Assembly: GCA_934279105.1 (NCBI GenBank)
Contig: CAKQWR010000005.1
Location: 1-32,668, forward strand
Direction: 5' to 3'
Source: an uncultured Oribacterium sp.
GTDB lineage: Bacteria; Bacillota; Clostridia; Lachnospirales; Lachnospiraceae
Length of the DNA stretch: 32,668 nucleotides
This document shows positions 1-8,677 of the stretch, in pieces. Numbering within the stretch: the stretch's first letter is position 1; each line of letters opens with the position of its first letter. A program made the translations under genes and the position numbers. A model generated the notes under the pieces. It worked only from the letters and a program-made list of their open reading frames with translations, was not told the origin of the DNA and searched no databases.

Positions 1-13
1 ATCCGATGGGACG

Positions 14-43
14 ATGACAAATTCGCTTCCGTTTTCGTATAAT
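14..43 (+). promoter_or_regulatory. Probable sigma-A promoter of fbp
   Basis: The -35 box ATGACA (14-19) lies 18 bases before a perfect -10 box TATAAT (38-43). Transcription would start near 50, about 30 bases before the fbp start codon. This makes the ATG at position 14 untranslated and supports the ATG at 80. Only the sequence match supports it. Confidence 0.7.
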
Positions 44-79
44 AGAAACAACTATAGACTTTTTGAAAAGGGAAGTATT

Positions 80-2041
80 ATGCGTGATCTTGATTATTTG
101 AAGCTGCTCGCGAAGCAGTTTCCGACTGCCACAGCTGCAGGTGCGGAGATTATCAACCTGCGTGCGATCTGTGCACTTCCGAAGGGCACAGAGTATTTCT
201 TTTCAGACCTTCATGGCGAGAGCGAAGCCTTCATCTACCTGATGCGTTCAGCATCCGGTATCGTACGTGATAAAATCGATGAAACCTTCGGAAACCTGCT
301 GCCGGAGAAGGAACAGCTGGAACTGGCCAACCTGATTTATTATCCACGGGATATTCTTTCGAATCCGGCGCATAAGGCGAAGGATACACCGGAGTGGCAA
401 CGCATTACGATCAATCGTCTCGTGAATATCTGCCGTTGCGTAAGCTCGAAGTATACGCGTTCCAAGGTGCGTAAAAAGATGCCGCAGCAGTATGCGTATG
501 CCATCGACGAGCTTCTCCATCTCGACAGTCACGACGAAGATAAGCGCGGCTATCTGCGTGGCATTATGGACGCCATCATTGACATCGACATGGGGGATGA
601 TTTTATCGTTGCGCTGTCGGAGCTGATCCAGAATCTCGTCATCGATAATCTGCATATCATCGGCGATGTCTTCGATCGAGGCCCGCATGCGGATGAAATC
701 ATGGAGGAGCTGATGAGCTTCCATGATGTGGATATCGAGTGGGGAAATCATGACGTTGAGTGGATGGGAGCCGCCTGCGGTAATCCGGCCTGTGTCAGCA
801 GTGTGCTCCGTATCGCAACATCCTATAATTCGTTCGATGTGCTGGAGGATGGATATGGCATCAACCTGCGTCCGCTGTCCATGTTTGCAGAAGAAGTGTA
901 TGGCGATGACCCGTGTGAGTGTTTCCAGCCACATCTTCTGGATACCAATGTCTCCGACTCGGTAGATCCTCGCCTCGCTGCAAAGATGTGCAAGGCGATC
1001 AGTATCATCCTGTTCAAGGAAGAGGGTGCACTGATTCGACGTCATCCGGAGTATAAGCTCGACCATCGTCTGCTTCTGGAAAAAATCGATTATAAGAAGG
1101 GGACCGTGACCATAGATGGAGAGACATATCCGCTGAAGGATACGAATTTCCCAACCATTGACCCGAGAGATCCATACAAGCTGACCGTGAAGGAAAAGGA
1201 ACTGATGAATACGCTGGTCTACAGCTTTACACATTCACAGCGTCTTCAGAAGCACATTCGATTCTTCTTTACCAATGGTGCCATGTATAAGGTAGTCAAT
1301 AATAACATTCTCTTCCATGGCTGTATTCCGATGAATGTGGATGGATCCTTCCTGCAGCTGGAGACCCCGATGGGCAGCTTCTCCGGAAAGGCACTCATGG
1401 ACTATTTCTATGAGCGCGCGATCGATGCCTATTTCCTGAATGGAGAAAATGACCCGAAGGGGAAGATCTATGCAACGGATCTTTTCTGGTATATGTGGTG
1501 CGGTCCGTGCTCGCCGCTTTTCGGGAAAGACAAGATGACGACCTTCGAACACTGTTTCATCGAGAATCCGGACACGCATGTAGAGAAGTTTAACATCTAT
1601 TATGATTTCTCGAAGGAAGAGCGTTATGTGGATCGGATTATCGCAGAATTCGGTGTGGATCCGGAACTGGGCCATGTGGTCAACGGGCATGTGCCGGTGA
1701 AGACGAAGCGTGGAGAATCACCGATCAAGGCGAACGGCAAGCTGTTCGTCATCGACGGTGGTATTTCGAAGGCGTATCACAGCCGAACCGGTATCGCCGG
1801 TTACACCCTGATTTTCAACTCCCGTCACCTGGCACTTGCGGAGCATAAGGGCTTCCAGAAGGGATCGGAAAATACACCGGAGATTCAGATCGTGGAGCAG
1901 ATGAAGCGCCGGGTGCACGTGGGTGAAACGGATAATGGAAAGGAGCTGAAGCACCAGATCGCAGATCTCGAGGAGCTGCTCGCCGCTTATCGCAACGGAG
2001 ACATCCGTGAGAAGGGTGAGATTGTGCAAAAGAGACGTTGA
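80..2041 (+). CDS. fbp: Fructose-1,6-bisphosphatase, class III
   Basis: Cytosolic gluconeogenic enzyme that hydrolyses fructose-1,6-bisphosphate to fructose-6-phosphate. The 653-residue product has the calcineurin-like metallophosphatase motifs of the Firmicute-type class III family in order: SDLHGE (D43, H45), GDVFDR (195-200), GNHD (222-225) and GHVP (H537). The length fits the family (about 640-670 residues). The start at 80 follows AAAAGGGAAG at a good distance; the frame stays open back to position 14, but that part overlaps the promoter. A terminator follows, so it is probably monocistronic. It opposes the phosphofructokinase at 14983-16215. The family assignment is firm; regulation is not visible. 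Confidence 0.96.
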   Translation: MRDLDYLKLLAKQFPTATAAGAEIINLRAICALPKGTEYFFSDLHGESEAFIYLMRSASGIVRDKIDETFGNLLPEKEQLELANLIYYPRDILSNPAHKAKDTPEWQRITINRLVNICRCVSSKYTRSKVRKKMPQQYAYAIDELLHLDSHDEDKRGYLRGIMDAIIDIDMGDDFIVALSELIQNLVIDNLHIIGDVFDRGPHADEIMEELMSFHDVDIEWGNHDVEWMGAACGNPACVSSVLRIATSYNSFDVLEDGYGINLRPLSMFAEEVYGDDPCECFQPHLLDTNVSDSVDPRLAAKMCKAISIILFKEEGALIRRHPEYKLDHRLLLEKIDYKKGTVTIDGETYPLKDTNFPTIDPRDPYKLTVKEKELMNTLVYSFTHSQRLQKHIRFFFTNGAMYKVVNNNILFHGCIPMNVDGSFLQLETPMGSFSGKALMDYFYERAIDAYFLNGENDPKGKIYATDLFWYMWCGPCSPLFGKDKMTTFEHCFIENPDTHVEKFNIYYDFSKEERYVDRIIAEFGVDPELGHVVNGHVPVKTKRGESPIKANGKLFVIDGGISKAYHSRTGIAGYTLIFNSRHLALAEHKGFQKGSENTPEIQIVEQMKRRVHVGETDNGKELKHQIADLEELLAAYRNGDIREKGEIVQKRR

Positions 2042-2063
2042 TTCAAAAAAAGAATGGTGCTAT

Positions 2064-2097
2064 AAAAAACGGGATCAAATAACAGATCTCGTTTTTT
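2064..2097 (+). terminator. Rho-independent terminator after fbp
   Basis: The arms 2064-2076 and 2085-2097 form a 13-bp stem with one G-U pair around an 8-base loop. The stem begins with six A and ends with six T, so it may act on both strands. Confidence 0.8.
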
Positions 2098-2140
2098 GAT
2101 GATTTCATCAAGAACGCTGACAGAAAAGAAGAGGAAACAA

Positions 2141-3505
2141 ATGGATACAAAAAAGACAATCAGGGATATGACATCAGGGAGTCCGATGCGTTTAATTCTC
2201 GGCTTTGCCGTGCCGATGCTTCTAGGCATTCTTTTCCAGCAGCTTTATAGCATGGTGGATACCGTCATGGTCGGACGGTTTCTCGGTGCGGATGCACTTG
2301 CGGCAGTGGGATCTACCGGTGCCATCAATTTTATGGTGAACGGTTTCGTAATCGGTGCGACAGCAGGATTCGCTATTCCGGTCGCGCAGCGATTCGGTGC
2401 GCGTGATTTTGATGGGATGCGGCAGTATGTCGGAAATATCGTATGGCTGACGATATTGTTTTCCGCGGTGATGACGGCGTGCATGAGCGTGCTCGCACAT
2501 CAGGTGCTGGTATGGATGCATACACCGGATGAAATTCTGGAACAGGCGTATAGTTACATCGTTATTATATTTATGGGACTTTCGGCGACCTACCTCTATA
2601 ATATTACGGCTTCCATCGTGCGATCTCTGGGAGATTCGAAATCGCCGGTATATTTCCTGATGATTTCGTCTGTACTGAATATTATTCTTGATTACGTATC
2701 GATTCGAATCGTAGGAATGGGGGTGTGCGGCCCGGCGCTGGCGACGATTATCAGTCAGCTGGTTTCCGGCGTTCTCTGCTTCTTTTATATGGTAAGGCGC
2801 TTCGATATTCTGAAGTTGAAACAGGATGACTTGCGTATGCGGGCAGAATGTGTTCAACGCTTACTGTGGATGGCGATTCCGATGGGACTTCAGTATTCGA
2901 TCACAAGTATCGGAAACATCATTCTGCAGACGGCAGTCAATACACTGGGTGTTATTTCGGTTGCAGCGGTCACGGCAGGTGATCGTATCATCGTTTTATT
3001 TGCATGCGTCTTTGATTCACTGGGTGGCACGATGGCGACCTATCAGGGACAGAATCGAGGCGCGCTTAAATACGACCGTCTGAAAGCAGGCGCAGCATCG
3101 GCGATGAAGATTGGTGCCGTGTATTCTGTGATTGCGGTGGCTGTTCTTGCGGCGATTGGCTGGAAATTACCCCTTCTGTTTGTGACAAATGGAAATGCAG
3201 AGGTTGTTGCCGGCGCACATCAGTATCTGATGACACAGGTGCTGTTTTTTGTTCCGCTCTGTGCAGTAAATGTATTTCGCTTTTCTATTCAAGGCATGGG
3301 ATTTTCCGGTATTGCGATTATCGCGGGCATATGTGAGATGTTCGGTAGAGGGCTGGCTGGATTTCTGGGCGTTCGTTATTTCGGATATACAGCAGCCTGT
3401 CTGGCCGCACCGCTTGCATGGCTTTTTGCCGATGCCTTTTTGATTCCCTGCTTCTACCGCTGTGTGCGTACGCTGGAAAAAGAAGATACAAATACGATGT
3501 CATGA
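2141..3505 (+). CDS. MATE-family multidrug efflux transporter
   Basis: Inner-membrane exporter of the MATE family, which usually exchanges cationic drugs or metabolites for Na+ or H+. The 454-residue product opens with a short polar tail (TIRDMTSGSP), then the family's first helix with LGILFQQLYSMVDTVMVGRFLG. About twelve hydrophobic segments follow in two similar halves; the second half begins near IPMGLQYSITSIGN. The start at 2141 follows GAAGAGGA; upstream in-frame ATGs at 2096 and 2099 lie in the terminator tail and lack a ribosome site. No clear promoter separates it from fbp, so readthrough may contribute. The substrate is unknown. Confidence 0.93.
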   Translation: MDTKKTIRDMTSGSPMRLILGFAVPMLLGILFQQLYSMVDTVMVGRFLGADALAAVGSTGAINFMVNGFVIGATAGFAIPVAQRFGARDFDGMRQYVGNIVWLTILFSAVMTACMSVLAHQVLVWMHTPDEILEQAYSYIVIIFMGLSATYLYNITASIVRSLGDSKSPVYFLMISSVLNIILDYVSIRIVGMGVCGPALATIISQLVSGVLCFFYMVRRFDILKLKQDDLRMRAECVQRLLWMAIPMGLQYSITSIGNIILQTAVNTLGVISVAAVTAGDRIIVLFACVFDSLGGTMATYQGQNRGALKYDRLKAGAASAMKIGAVYSVIAVAVLAAIGWKLPLLFVTNGNAEVVAGAHQYLMTQVLFFVPLCAVNVFRFSIQGMGFSGIAIIAGICEMFGRGLAGFLGVRYFGYTAACLAAPLAWLFADAFLIPCFYRCVRTLEKEDTNTMS

Positions 3506-3543
3506 CTCTAAAATGTCTGATTACATTTTCACTGCCTGAAAAG

Positions 3544-3560
3544 ATGAAAATAATTTTCAT
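3544..3560. repeat. Fur-family-like 7-1-7 inverted repeat
   Basis: A perfect 17-base inverted repeat with a single central base, of the form TGAAAAT-A-ATTTTCA flanked by A and T. It matches the known Fur box TGATAAT-N-ATTATCA at 12 of 14 positions. It lies between a possible -35 (CTGAAA, 3536-3541) and a possible -10 (TAAAAT, 3560-3565). AT-rich palindromes of this size can occur by chance. Confidence 0.4.
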
Positions 3561-3571
3561 AAAATACAAAT

Positions 3572-3689
3572 TTTTGACAAGTTATCAGAGTGAAGGTGTG
3601 AATTTAGATGATGCGATATTCGTTTGAAACACGGAAATCGGACATGCCGGTGTGGCTTTCGCGGAAAAAACGCGGAAGCCACTTTTTTT
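3572..3689 (+). ncRNA. Candidate short terminated transcript (orphan terminator)
   Basis: The 373 bases between the MATE gene and the next regulator hold no convincing gene. They do hold the inverted repeat at 3544-3560, a TTGACA at 3574-3579 and a strong terminator at 3652-3689. That terminator is 147 bases past the MATE stop codon, so it may simply end that gene's mRNA. Alternatively it ends a short RNA of about 90-120 bases started at either possible promoter. The ATG frame at 3608 runs through the terminator stem and is not a credible gene. This is inference only. Confidence 0.25.
3652..3689 (+). terminator. Strong Rho-independent terminator
   Basis: The arms 3652-3663 and 3671-3682 form a 12-bp stem with one G-U pair and a 7-base loop, followed by seven T. 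Confidence 0.85.
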
Positions 3690-3810
3690 GTATAACCAAG
3701 CCTGCTAAAAGGTCATACATATACAGGACAAAAACTGCGGACAATGACACAAAAAGCACGAAAGGTTGTGGAAAAAACAATAAAAATAAGTAATAATGCA
3801 TAAAAATTGT

Positions 3811-3839
3811 TTTACAAAAGTCGGACAAGGTGTTATCAT
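3811..3839 (+). promoter_or_regulatory. Promoter of the regulator / ABC transporter operon
   Basis: TTTACA (3811-3816) and TATCAT (3834-3839) are separated by exactly 17 bases, and each matches consensus at five of six positions. The start codon of the regulator is 40 bases downstream of the -10. Confidence 0.65.
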
Positions 3840-3878
3840 AATCACATACAAATTAGAACGGCTTGGAGAGGAAAAGAT

Positions 3879-4583
3879 ATGCAGGATGTAATAATGAGCC
3901 CTCAAGATTCTGTTCTCCATATGTCTGTTGCGCAGCAGTTGAAAGCAGTGATTATCAAGCGCAAGATGCAACCGGGTGATAAGCTTCCGACGGAAAAAGA
4001 ACTTATGAAAGAATTTGGTATTTCACGTTCGACTTTACGTGAAGCTATGAAAATTCTGAAGGCGGAAAATGTTATTGTTTCCCGTCAGGGTTCCGGAACG
4101 TTCATCAGCCAGGAAACAGGCATCGGAGAAGACCCGTTGGGACTTCATTTTACGAATCAGGACAAACTTCTTTACAATCTTCTGGAAACAAGGATGATGA
4201 TTGAACCGCAGATCGCAGAGCTTGCAACGCACAGGGCGACAGAATCGGATATTCAAAAACTGAAGACGATTGTGGATGCCATGTATGCGTCGGATTCCAA
4301 TGACTCTTATACGGAGGAGATGGATATACGTTTTCATACTGCGATTGCAGAGTGTACCCATAATGATGTGCTGACAAGAGTGGTTCCGATCATCAACGAA
4401 TCTATCCGGCGGGGACATGTGGAAACCCATGATGACACGGCCAGCTTCTATAGAGCGAAACGAAGCCATCTCGGCATCTACAGAGCCATCGCAGAACGGG
4501 ATTATATGGAAGCGAAGTTTCTGGTGGAACGCCATATCTGGGAAACTCTGAACGACATTAAATCCAAGGAGGACAAATCATGA
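3879..4583 (+). CDS. FadR-subfamily GntR transcriptional regulator
   Basis: DNA-binding regulator of 234 residues. A winged helix-turn-helix spans about residues 15-76, with the GntR signature LPTEKELMKEFGISRSTLRE. A helical FCD effector domain follows, with likely metal/ligand residues D149, H153, H197 and H219. FCD regulators usually sense sugar acids or other organic acids and repress adjacent genes. The ATG at 3879 follows GGAGAGG; the frame extends to 3807, but that overlaps the promoter. It overlaps the next gene by four bases (ATGA), so it is co-translated with the ABC transporter and probably controls it and itself. The effector cannot be read from sequence. Confidence 0.93.
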   Translation: MQDVIMSPQDSVLHMSVAQQLKAVIIKRKMQPGDKLPTEKELMKEFGISRSTLREAMKILKAENVIVSRQGSGTFISQETGIGEDPLGLHFTNQDKLLYNLLETRMMIEPQIAELATHRATESDIQKLKTIVDAMYASDSNDSYTEEMDIRFHTAIAECTHNDVLTRVVPIINESIRRGHVETHDDTASFYRAKRSHLGIYRAIAERDYMEAKFLVERHIWETLNDIKSKEDKS

Positions 4584-5923
4584 AAAAAAGACTTCTGGCA
4601 AAGAAAGTGACCGCAATTGCTGCGACGACAGCCATGGCTGTAAGCATGCTTGCGGGCTGCGGATCATCGAAGACAGAGACGACGGCAGCCGCAACACAGG
4701 CGGCGGCAGAGACGAAGGCGGCAGAGACCGAGGCTGCGAAGGAAGAAAGCACAGAGCCGGTGACCATCAAGTTTCAGTACTGGGCAGATAATACAGACTA
4801 TTCTGCACTGATGCAGGACATCATCAAAAAGTTTAACGATGAAAACGGTAAGGGCATTACGGTTGTCGGTGAAGAGCAGCCATGGGATGGCGGCGCGTAT
4901 GCGGAAAACCTGTTCAATGCAAAGATGGGTGGATCCGATGTCGATGTTTCTACATGGAAGCTGACTTCCACACCGCTTTTTGCAAACAATGATCTCCTTC
5001 TGGATCTCACACCGTATGTCGATGCGATGGATACCAAGGCGGATATCGATGACAATATCTACAGCGTTATGAGAGAAGCTGGCGGTGACGACACAAAGAT
5101 GTTCGTTATGCCATGGAACATCCAGGTGCTGTATGTTTACTATAGACCATCTATTTTTGAGAAGGCCGGAATTACAGATGTTCCGAAGACTTATGAAGAG
5201 TTCCTTGAGGATGTGAAGAAGTGCACACTGGATACGGATGGTGATGGCAAGACCGATGTATATGGCTTCGGTATGAGAGGCGCCAAGGGTGGTCAGGAGC
5301 CATGGGGTTCTTTCATTTATGGCGAGGGTGGTTCCTTCGAAGATCTTACTTCTGCAGAATCTGTAAAGGGTATGCAGGATTTCATCGATCTTTATCAGAA
5401 TGGATATGTTCCGCCTACAGCAACATCGGATGGATTTAATGAGATTATCGCAAACTTCCAGTCCGGCCTTACGGCGATGACCATTCATCACACCGGTTCT
5501 TCTGCGAAGATGGAAGAGATTTTCGGTGATGATGTATCTGCATTTGCTTTCCCGGCAGGTAAGGGCCAGTGGACATCCATGGGCGATACCGAGACCGTTA
5601 TCTTCAGTTCCTGCAAGAACCCGGATGCTGCCTTTGAGTGGTGTAAGTATCTCGCAACTGGTGAAGGTCAGAAGATGTGGTGCGAGGGTACAGGTAATGT
5701 TCCTGTTTCTAAGACCGTAGCACAGGGTGACTACTTCCAGAACAACCGTTTCATGAAGGCATCGATTGAAGGTGAGGGTTATGCTGGTATCCTTCCGATT
5801 CGCGATACGACAACGGAGTGGATCAGTAATCTCTGGCCGAATACCGTTTCACAGGCTCTGACAGGTGCCATTTCTGCAGAGGATGCCATGAAGACACTCC
5901 AGAGTGGCCTTTGGGAGAATTAA
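4580..5923 (+). CDS. ABC sugar-transporter substrate-binding lipoprotein
   Basis: Extracytoplasmic sugar-binding protein (family 1 fold) of 447 residues. The signal peptide ends in lipobox LAGC, with C27 the probable lipidated cysteine. A linker of about 30 residues rich in Ala, Thr and Glu follows, then the binding domain from about residue 60 (VTIKFQYWADNTD). The typical MalE/UgpB-like features are present: the FNDENGKGITV segment, an inter-lobe region with TYEEFLEDVKKC, and a C-terminal EGQKMWCEGTGNVPVSK segment. It is the second gene of its operon, coupled to the regulator upstream. A strong hairpin separates it from the permease genes. The substrate is presumably a mono- or oligosaccharide; no finer prediction is supportable. 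Confidence 0.92.
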   Translation: MKKRLLAKKVTAIAATTAMAVSMLAGCGSSKTETTAAATQAAAETKAAETEAAKEESTEPVTIKFQYWADNTDYSALMQDIIKKFNDENGKGITVVGEEQPWDGGAYAENLFNAKMGGSDVDVSTWKLTSTPLFANNDLLLDLTPYVDAMDTKADIDDNIYSVMREAGGDDTKMFVMPWNIQVLYVYYRPSIFEKAGITDVPKTYEEFLEDVKKCTLDTDGDGKTDVYGFGMRGAKGGQEPWGSFIYGEGGSFEDLTSAESVKGMQDFIDLYQNGYVPPTATSDGFNEIIANFQSGLTAMTIHHTGSSAKMEEIFGDDVSAFAFPAGKGQWTSMGDTETVIFSSCKNPDAAFEWCKYLATGEGQKMWCEGTGNVPVSKTVAQGDYFQNNRFMKASIEGEGYAGILPIRDTTTEWISNLWPNTVSQALTGAISAEDAMKTLQSGLWEN

Positions 5924-5983
5924 TACTTTTGCATGTTCTTTTGACCTCGTTTGTTACTTAAATATGTAGACTTGCAAATTACG

Positions 5984-6017
5984 GATTTGTGAGAATGCAT
6001 TTGCATTCTCACAAATC
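5984..6017. repeat. 16-bp inverted repeat between binding protein and permease genes
   Basis: The arms 5984-5999 and 6002-6017 are perfectly complementary over 16 bases with a 2-base centre. No T-run follows, so this is more likely an mRNA-stabilising or partial-attenuation hairpin than a full terminator. Such hairpins often raise binding-protein expression above that of the permeases. Confidence 0.8.
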
Positions 6018-6045
6018 ATGTAAAGATAAATAGGAGAAGATGGAC

Positions 6046-6918
6046 ATGAGTAAAAAACGTTCAATATGGCCATATTTGCTGGTCGCACCGGCAACACTGA
6101 TCATCCTTTGCGTTGTGTTTGTGCCGGTTATAAACGCCATTATGATGAGCTTTCAGAGCTATGATCTCAGAAGACCGAAACAGATTGCGTTTATCGGGCT
6201 GGCAAACTACATTCAGGCATTCGGTGATCCACAGTTCCTGAATGCCGTCATCCGAACGATTATCTGGGTCGTATTCGGTGTCGGACTTCAGTTCCTGTTT
6301 GGATTCATGCTGGCACTTATATTGAACTCGCACTTCAGCGGACGTGGAGTTGTCAGAGCAATCAGTATGGTTCCTTGGGTGACTCCAGGTGTGTTGATCG
6401 GCCTCATGTGGCGATGGATCTATGATGGAAACTCCGGCGTGCTGAATGATATTCTTATGAAGCTGCATTTGACCGACGGAAAAATTGCATTCCTGAGTCA
6501 GACAACGACGGCATTTCCGTCCGTTATCGTGACCATCATCTGGCAGGGGATTCCGTTCTTCGCACTGATGCTTCTCGCGGCGCTACAGGGCGTTTCGACG
6601 GATATGTACGAGGCTGCGGAAATCGATGGCGCAACGAGGGCGCAGAAGCTCTTCTATATTACGATTCCGTCGATTAAGAATACGATTTTTATTACCGGCC
6701 TTCTTCGCATCATCTGGGTGGCGAATTCCGTTGATGTCATCTTTAATATGACGGAGGGTGGTCCGGCGTACAGCACGCAGACATTGTCTGTATACATCTA
6801 TAATAAGGCCAATGCTTTGAACCTGGGCTATGCATCCGCCATGGCGATCAGCCTCGCCATCATGCTTCTGGTGGTCGTTATCCCGTATCTGAAATCAAGC
6901 TTTAAGGAGGAGAAGTGA
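6046..6918 (+). CDS. ABC sugar-transporter permease (MalF/UgpA type)
   Basis: Inner-membrane permease of 290 residues with about six transmembrane segments; the first spans roughly WPYLLVAPATLIILCVVFVPV. The cytoplasmic EAA loop that docks the ATPase reads EAAEIDGATRAQKLFYITIP. Together with the next gene it forms the translocation pore for the lipoprotein upstream. I chose the ATG at 6046 because it sits nine bases after GGAG. The ATG at 6040 is only three bases from it and would add two residues. No ATPase gene is nearby. Confidence 0.93.
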   Translation: MSKKRSIWPYLLVAPATLIILCVVFVPVINAIMMSFQSYDLRRPKQIAFIGLANYIQAFGDPQFLNAVIRTIIWVVFGVGLQFLFGFMLALILNSHFSGRGVVRAISMVPWVTPGVLIGLMWRWIYDGNSGVLNDILMKLHLTDGKIAFLSQTTTAFPSVIVTIIWQGIPFFALMLLAALQGVSTDMYEAAEIDGATRAQKLFYITIPSIKNTIFITGLLRIIWVANSVDVIFNMTEGGPAYSTQTLSVYIYNKANALNLGYASAMAISLAIMLLVVVIPYLKSSFKEEK

Positions 6919-7751
6919 TGAGACGTGAATCGATGAGTATCCGCATCCTCCGGACCGTGCTTCTGGCGCTTATGCTTTTGTTCCTGCTCTTTCCGTTTTA
7001 CTGGACGTTCCTTACATCGATCAAACCGGAAAATGAGCTATATGGAAAGGTTGTGACGTACTGGACAGCACATCCGACCTTTGAAGCGTATAAAAAGCTG
7101 TTTACCAGTACGGTAGATTTCCTGTCAGCGATGAAAAACAGTCTTCTGGTTGCGGTATGTACCACATTGCTGACACTGGTTGTGGCAACGATGGCAGCAT
7201 ATGCGTTTTCGAGATACGATTTTGTGGGACGTAAGGTGCTGATGAGTATCTTCCTGTGCAACAACATGTTCCCGACCGTACTGCTTCTGATTCCGCTGTA
7301 CTCTATCATGCGAAAGCTTCAGCTCCTGTTTACACCGGTATCGCTGATCCTTTCCTATACCACCTTTACGATTCCATTCTCTGTATGGCTTCTGATCGGA
7401 TTTATCAACGATCTGCCGGCTTCGCTGGAGGAAGCAGCGATGGTGGATGGATGTAACCGTGGGCAGGCATTTATGAAAATTATCTTCCCGTTACTTCGAC
7501 CGAGTATCATTGCGACCGGCGTATATATCTTCATGCAGTCCTGGAATGAGTATACCTTTGCGATGATGTTTACGAATACGTCGACCAGAACGATTCCGGT
7601 TGCACTGAAGTCGCTGATCGGTCAGTTGGGTGTTCAGTGGGATCTGTTGACGGCGGGAGGTATCCTTACAATCATTCCGGTATGTATCATGTTCTTCTTC
7701 GCACAGAAGAGACTGGTAGAAGGATTGACTGCGGGTGCTGTAAAGGGATAA
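6918..7751 (+). CDS. ABC sugar-transporter permease (MalG/UgpE type)
   Basis: Second permease of the sugar importer, 277 residues, about six transmembrane segments. The EAA loop reads EEAAMVDGCNRGQAFMKIIFP, and the C-terminus ends with the typical FFFAQKRLVEGLTAGAVKG. The stop of the previous gene and this start overlap by one base, and AAGGAGG lies seven bases before the ATG. A GTG at 6915 is a less likely start because it is too close to that site. It is the last gene of the regulator/ABC operon; no clear terminator is visible before the transketolase promoter. Confidence 0.93.
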   Translation: MRRESMSIRILRTVLLALMLLFLLFPFYWTFLTSIKPENELYGKVVTYWTAHPTFEAYKKLFTSTVDFLSAMKNSLLVAVCTTLLTLVVATMAAYAFSRYDFVGRKVLMSIFLCNNMFPTVLLLIPLYSIMRKLQLLFTPVSLILSYTTFTIPFSVWLLIGFINDLPASLEEAAMVDGCNRGQAFMKIIFPLLRPSIIATGVYIFMQSWNEYTFAMMFTNTSTRTIPVALKSLIGQLGVQWDLLTAGGILTIIPVCIMFFFAQKRLVEGLTAGAVKG

Positions 7752-7797
7752 TATCCTACAATTTGTAAAATTATAATAATGAATCTGGGAAAACACA

Positions 7798-7826
7798 TTG
7801 ATTGTCATACATTTCATAAGTACAAT
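7798..7826 (+). promoter_or_regulatory. Probable promoter of the split transketolase genes, with embedded motif
   Basis: TTGATT (7798-7803) and TACAAT (7821-7826) are 17 bases apart. The 11-base motif ATTGTCATACA (7801-7811) covers the -35 and spacer and recurs upstream of the TRAP operon. This position would suit a repressor. Confidence 0.5.
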
Positions 7827-7871
7827 ATGATCATGTCGTAGAAGGACGGCTGATAAAAAGGAGGAATTTTT

Positions 7872-8672
7872 ATGGATTACGAGAAGAAGGCGAAAGAAAT
7901 CCGCGCAGAAATTTTAAAAATGCTGTATGCGTGTCAGTCAGGACATCCGGGCGGATCTCTTTCATGTGTTGAGATGCTGATGGCACTCTATTATGACACG
8001 ATGAAGAATCTGGATCCGAAGAATCCGAAGAAAGAAGACCGAGATCGTTTTGTATTAAGTAAGGGTCATGCTTGCCCGACACTCTATGCGATTCTTGCAG
8101 ACCTTGGTTACTTCCCGAAGGAGGATCTCGCAAATCTTCGTAAGCTTCACTGCCATCTTCAGGGTCATCCGGACTGCAAGAAGACACCGGGAGTGGACGT
8201 GAATACCGGATCTCTCGGTCAGGGTGCATCGATTTCAATCGGCCTTGCACTGGGTGCGAAGCTGAAGAAGGCAAGCTGGCAGACCTATGCGGTACTCGGC
8301 GATGGTGAGTGCCAGGAGGGTCTTGTATGGGAAGCTGCGATGTCTGCCGCACACTACAAGCTTGATAATCTGACTTGGATGCTCGACTTCAACCATCTTC
8401 AGATCGATGGTTCAAACGACCAGGTTATGAGCCTCGGCGATGTGAATGCGAAGTTCCGTGCATTTGGCTGGGAAGTATATGATGTAGATGGTCATGATAT
8501 CAAGGCGATCGATGAGGCACTTGCTGCTCCGCATAACGGAAAGCCGAAGTTTATCTGCTGCCATACCATCAAGGGCAAGGGCGTTGATTTCATGGAGGAT
8601 CAGTTCCAGTGGCACGGAAGTCCGATGAATCAGGAACAGTTTGAGAAGGCACTTGCACAGCAGGAGGTTTGA
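7872..8672 (+). CDS. Transketolase, N-terminal (TPP-binding) subunit
   Basis: Subunit A of a two-gene transketolase, 266 residues, cytosolic. It carries the diphosphate-binding half of the thiamine diphosphate site: H25 in GHPGGS, H66 in SKGHA, and GDGECQEG (143-150) followed by the Asn of the Mg2+/TPP motif (N174). Transketolases move two-carbon ketol units between sugar phosphates. AGGAGG precedes the ATG, and the partner subunit follows after five bases. Split transketolases serve the ordinary pentose phosphate pathway, but some are specialised, such as apulose-4-phosphate transketolase AptAB and sulfofructose transketolase SqwGH. The sequence alone does not decide between these roles. Confidence 0.95.
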   Translation: MDYEKKAKEIRAEILKMLYACQSGHPGGSLSCVEMLMALYYDTMKNLDPKNPKKEDRDRFVLSKGHACPTLYAILADLGYFPKEDLANLRKLHCHLQGHPDCKKTPGVDVNTGSLGQGASISIGLALGAKLKKASWQTYAVLGDGECQEGLVWEAAMSAAHYKLDNLTWMLDFNHLQIDGSNDQVMSLGDVNAKFRAFGWEVYDVDGHDIKAIDEALAAPHNGKPKFICCHTIKGKGVDFMEDQFQWHGSPMNQEQFEKALAQQEV

Positions 8673-8677
8673 GAATT

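Noticed and set aside
14-79. In-frame extension of fbp to an ATG at position 14
   Set aside because: It overlaps a good -35/-10 promoter, has no ribosome site, and the ATG at 80 gives the usual family length.
248-1234. Minus-strand open frame (328 residues) inside fbp
   Set aside because: It is a shadow of a strongly conserved gene on the other strand with no recognisable domain.
3608-3793. 61-residue open frame after the MATE gene
   Set aside because: It crosses the 12-bp terminator stem at 3652-3689, has only a weak ribosome site and a lysine-rich random composition.
4664-5491. Long minus-strand open frame (275 residues) opposite the sugar-binding lipoprotein gene
   Set aside because: The plus frame has a complete lipoprotein and known family motifs. 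The minus product is basic and Cys/Ile-rich with no domain and no ribosome site.
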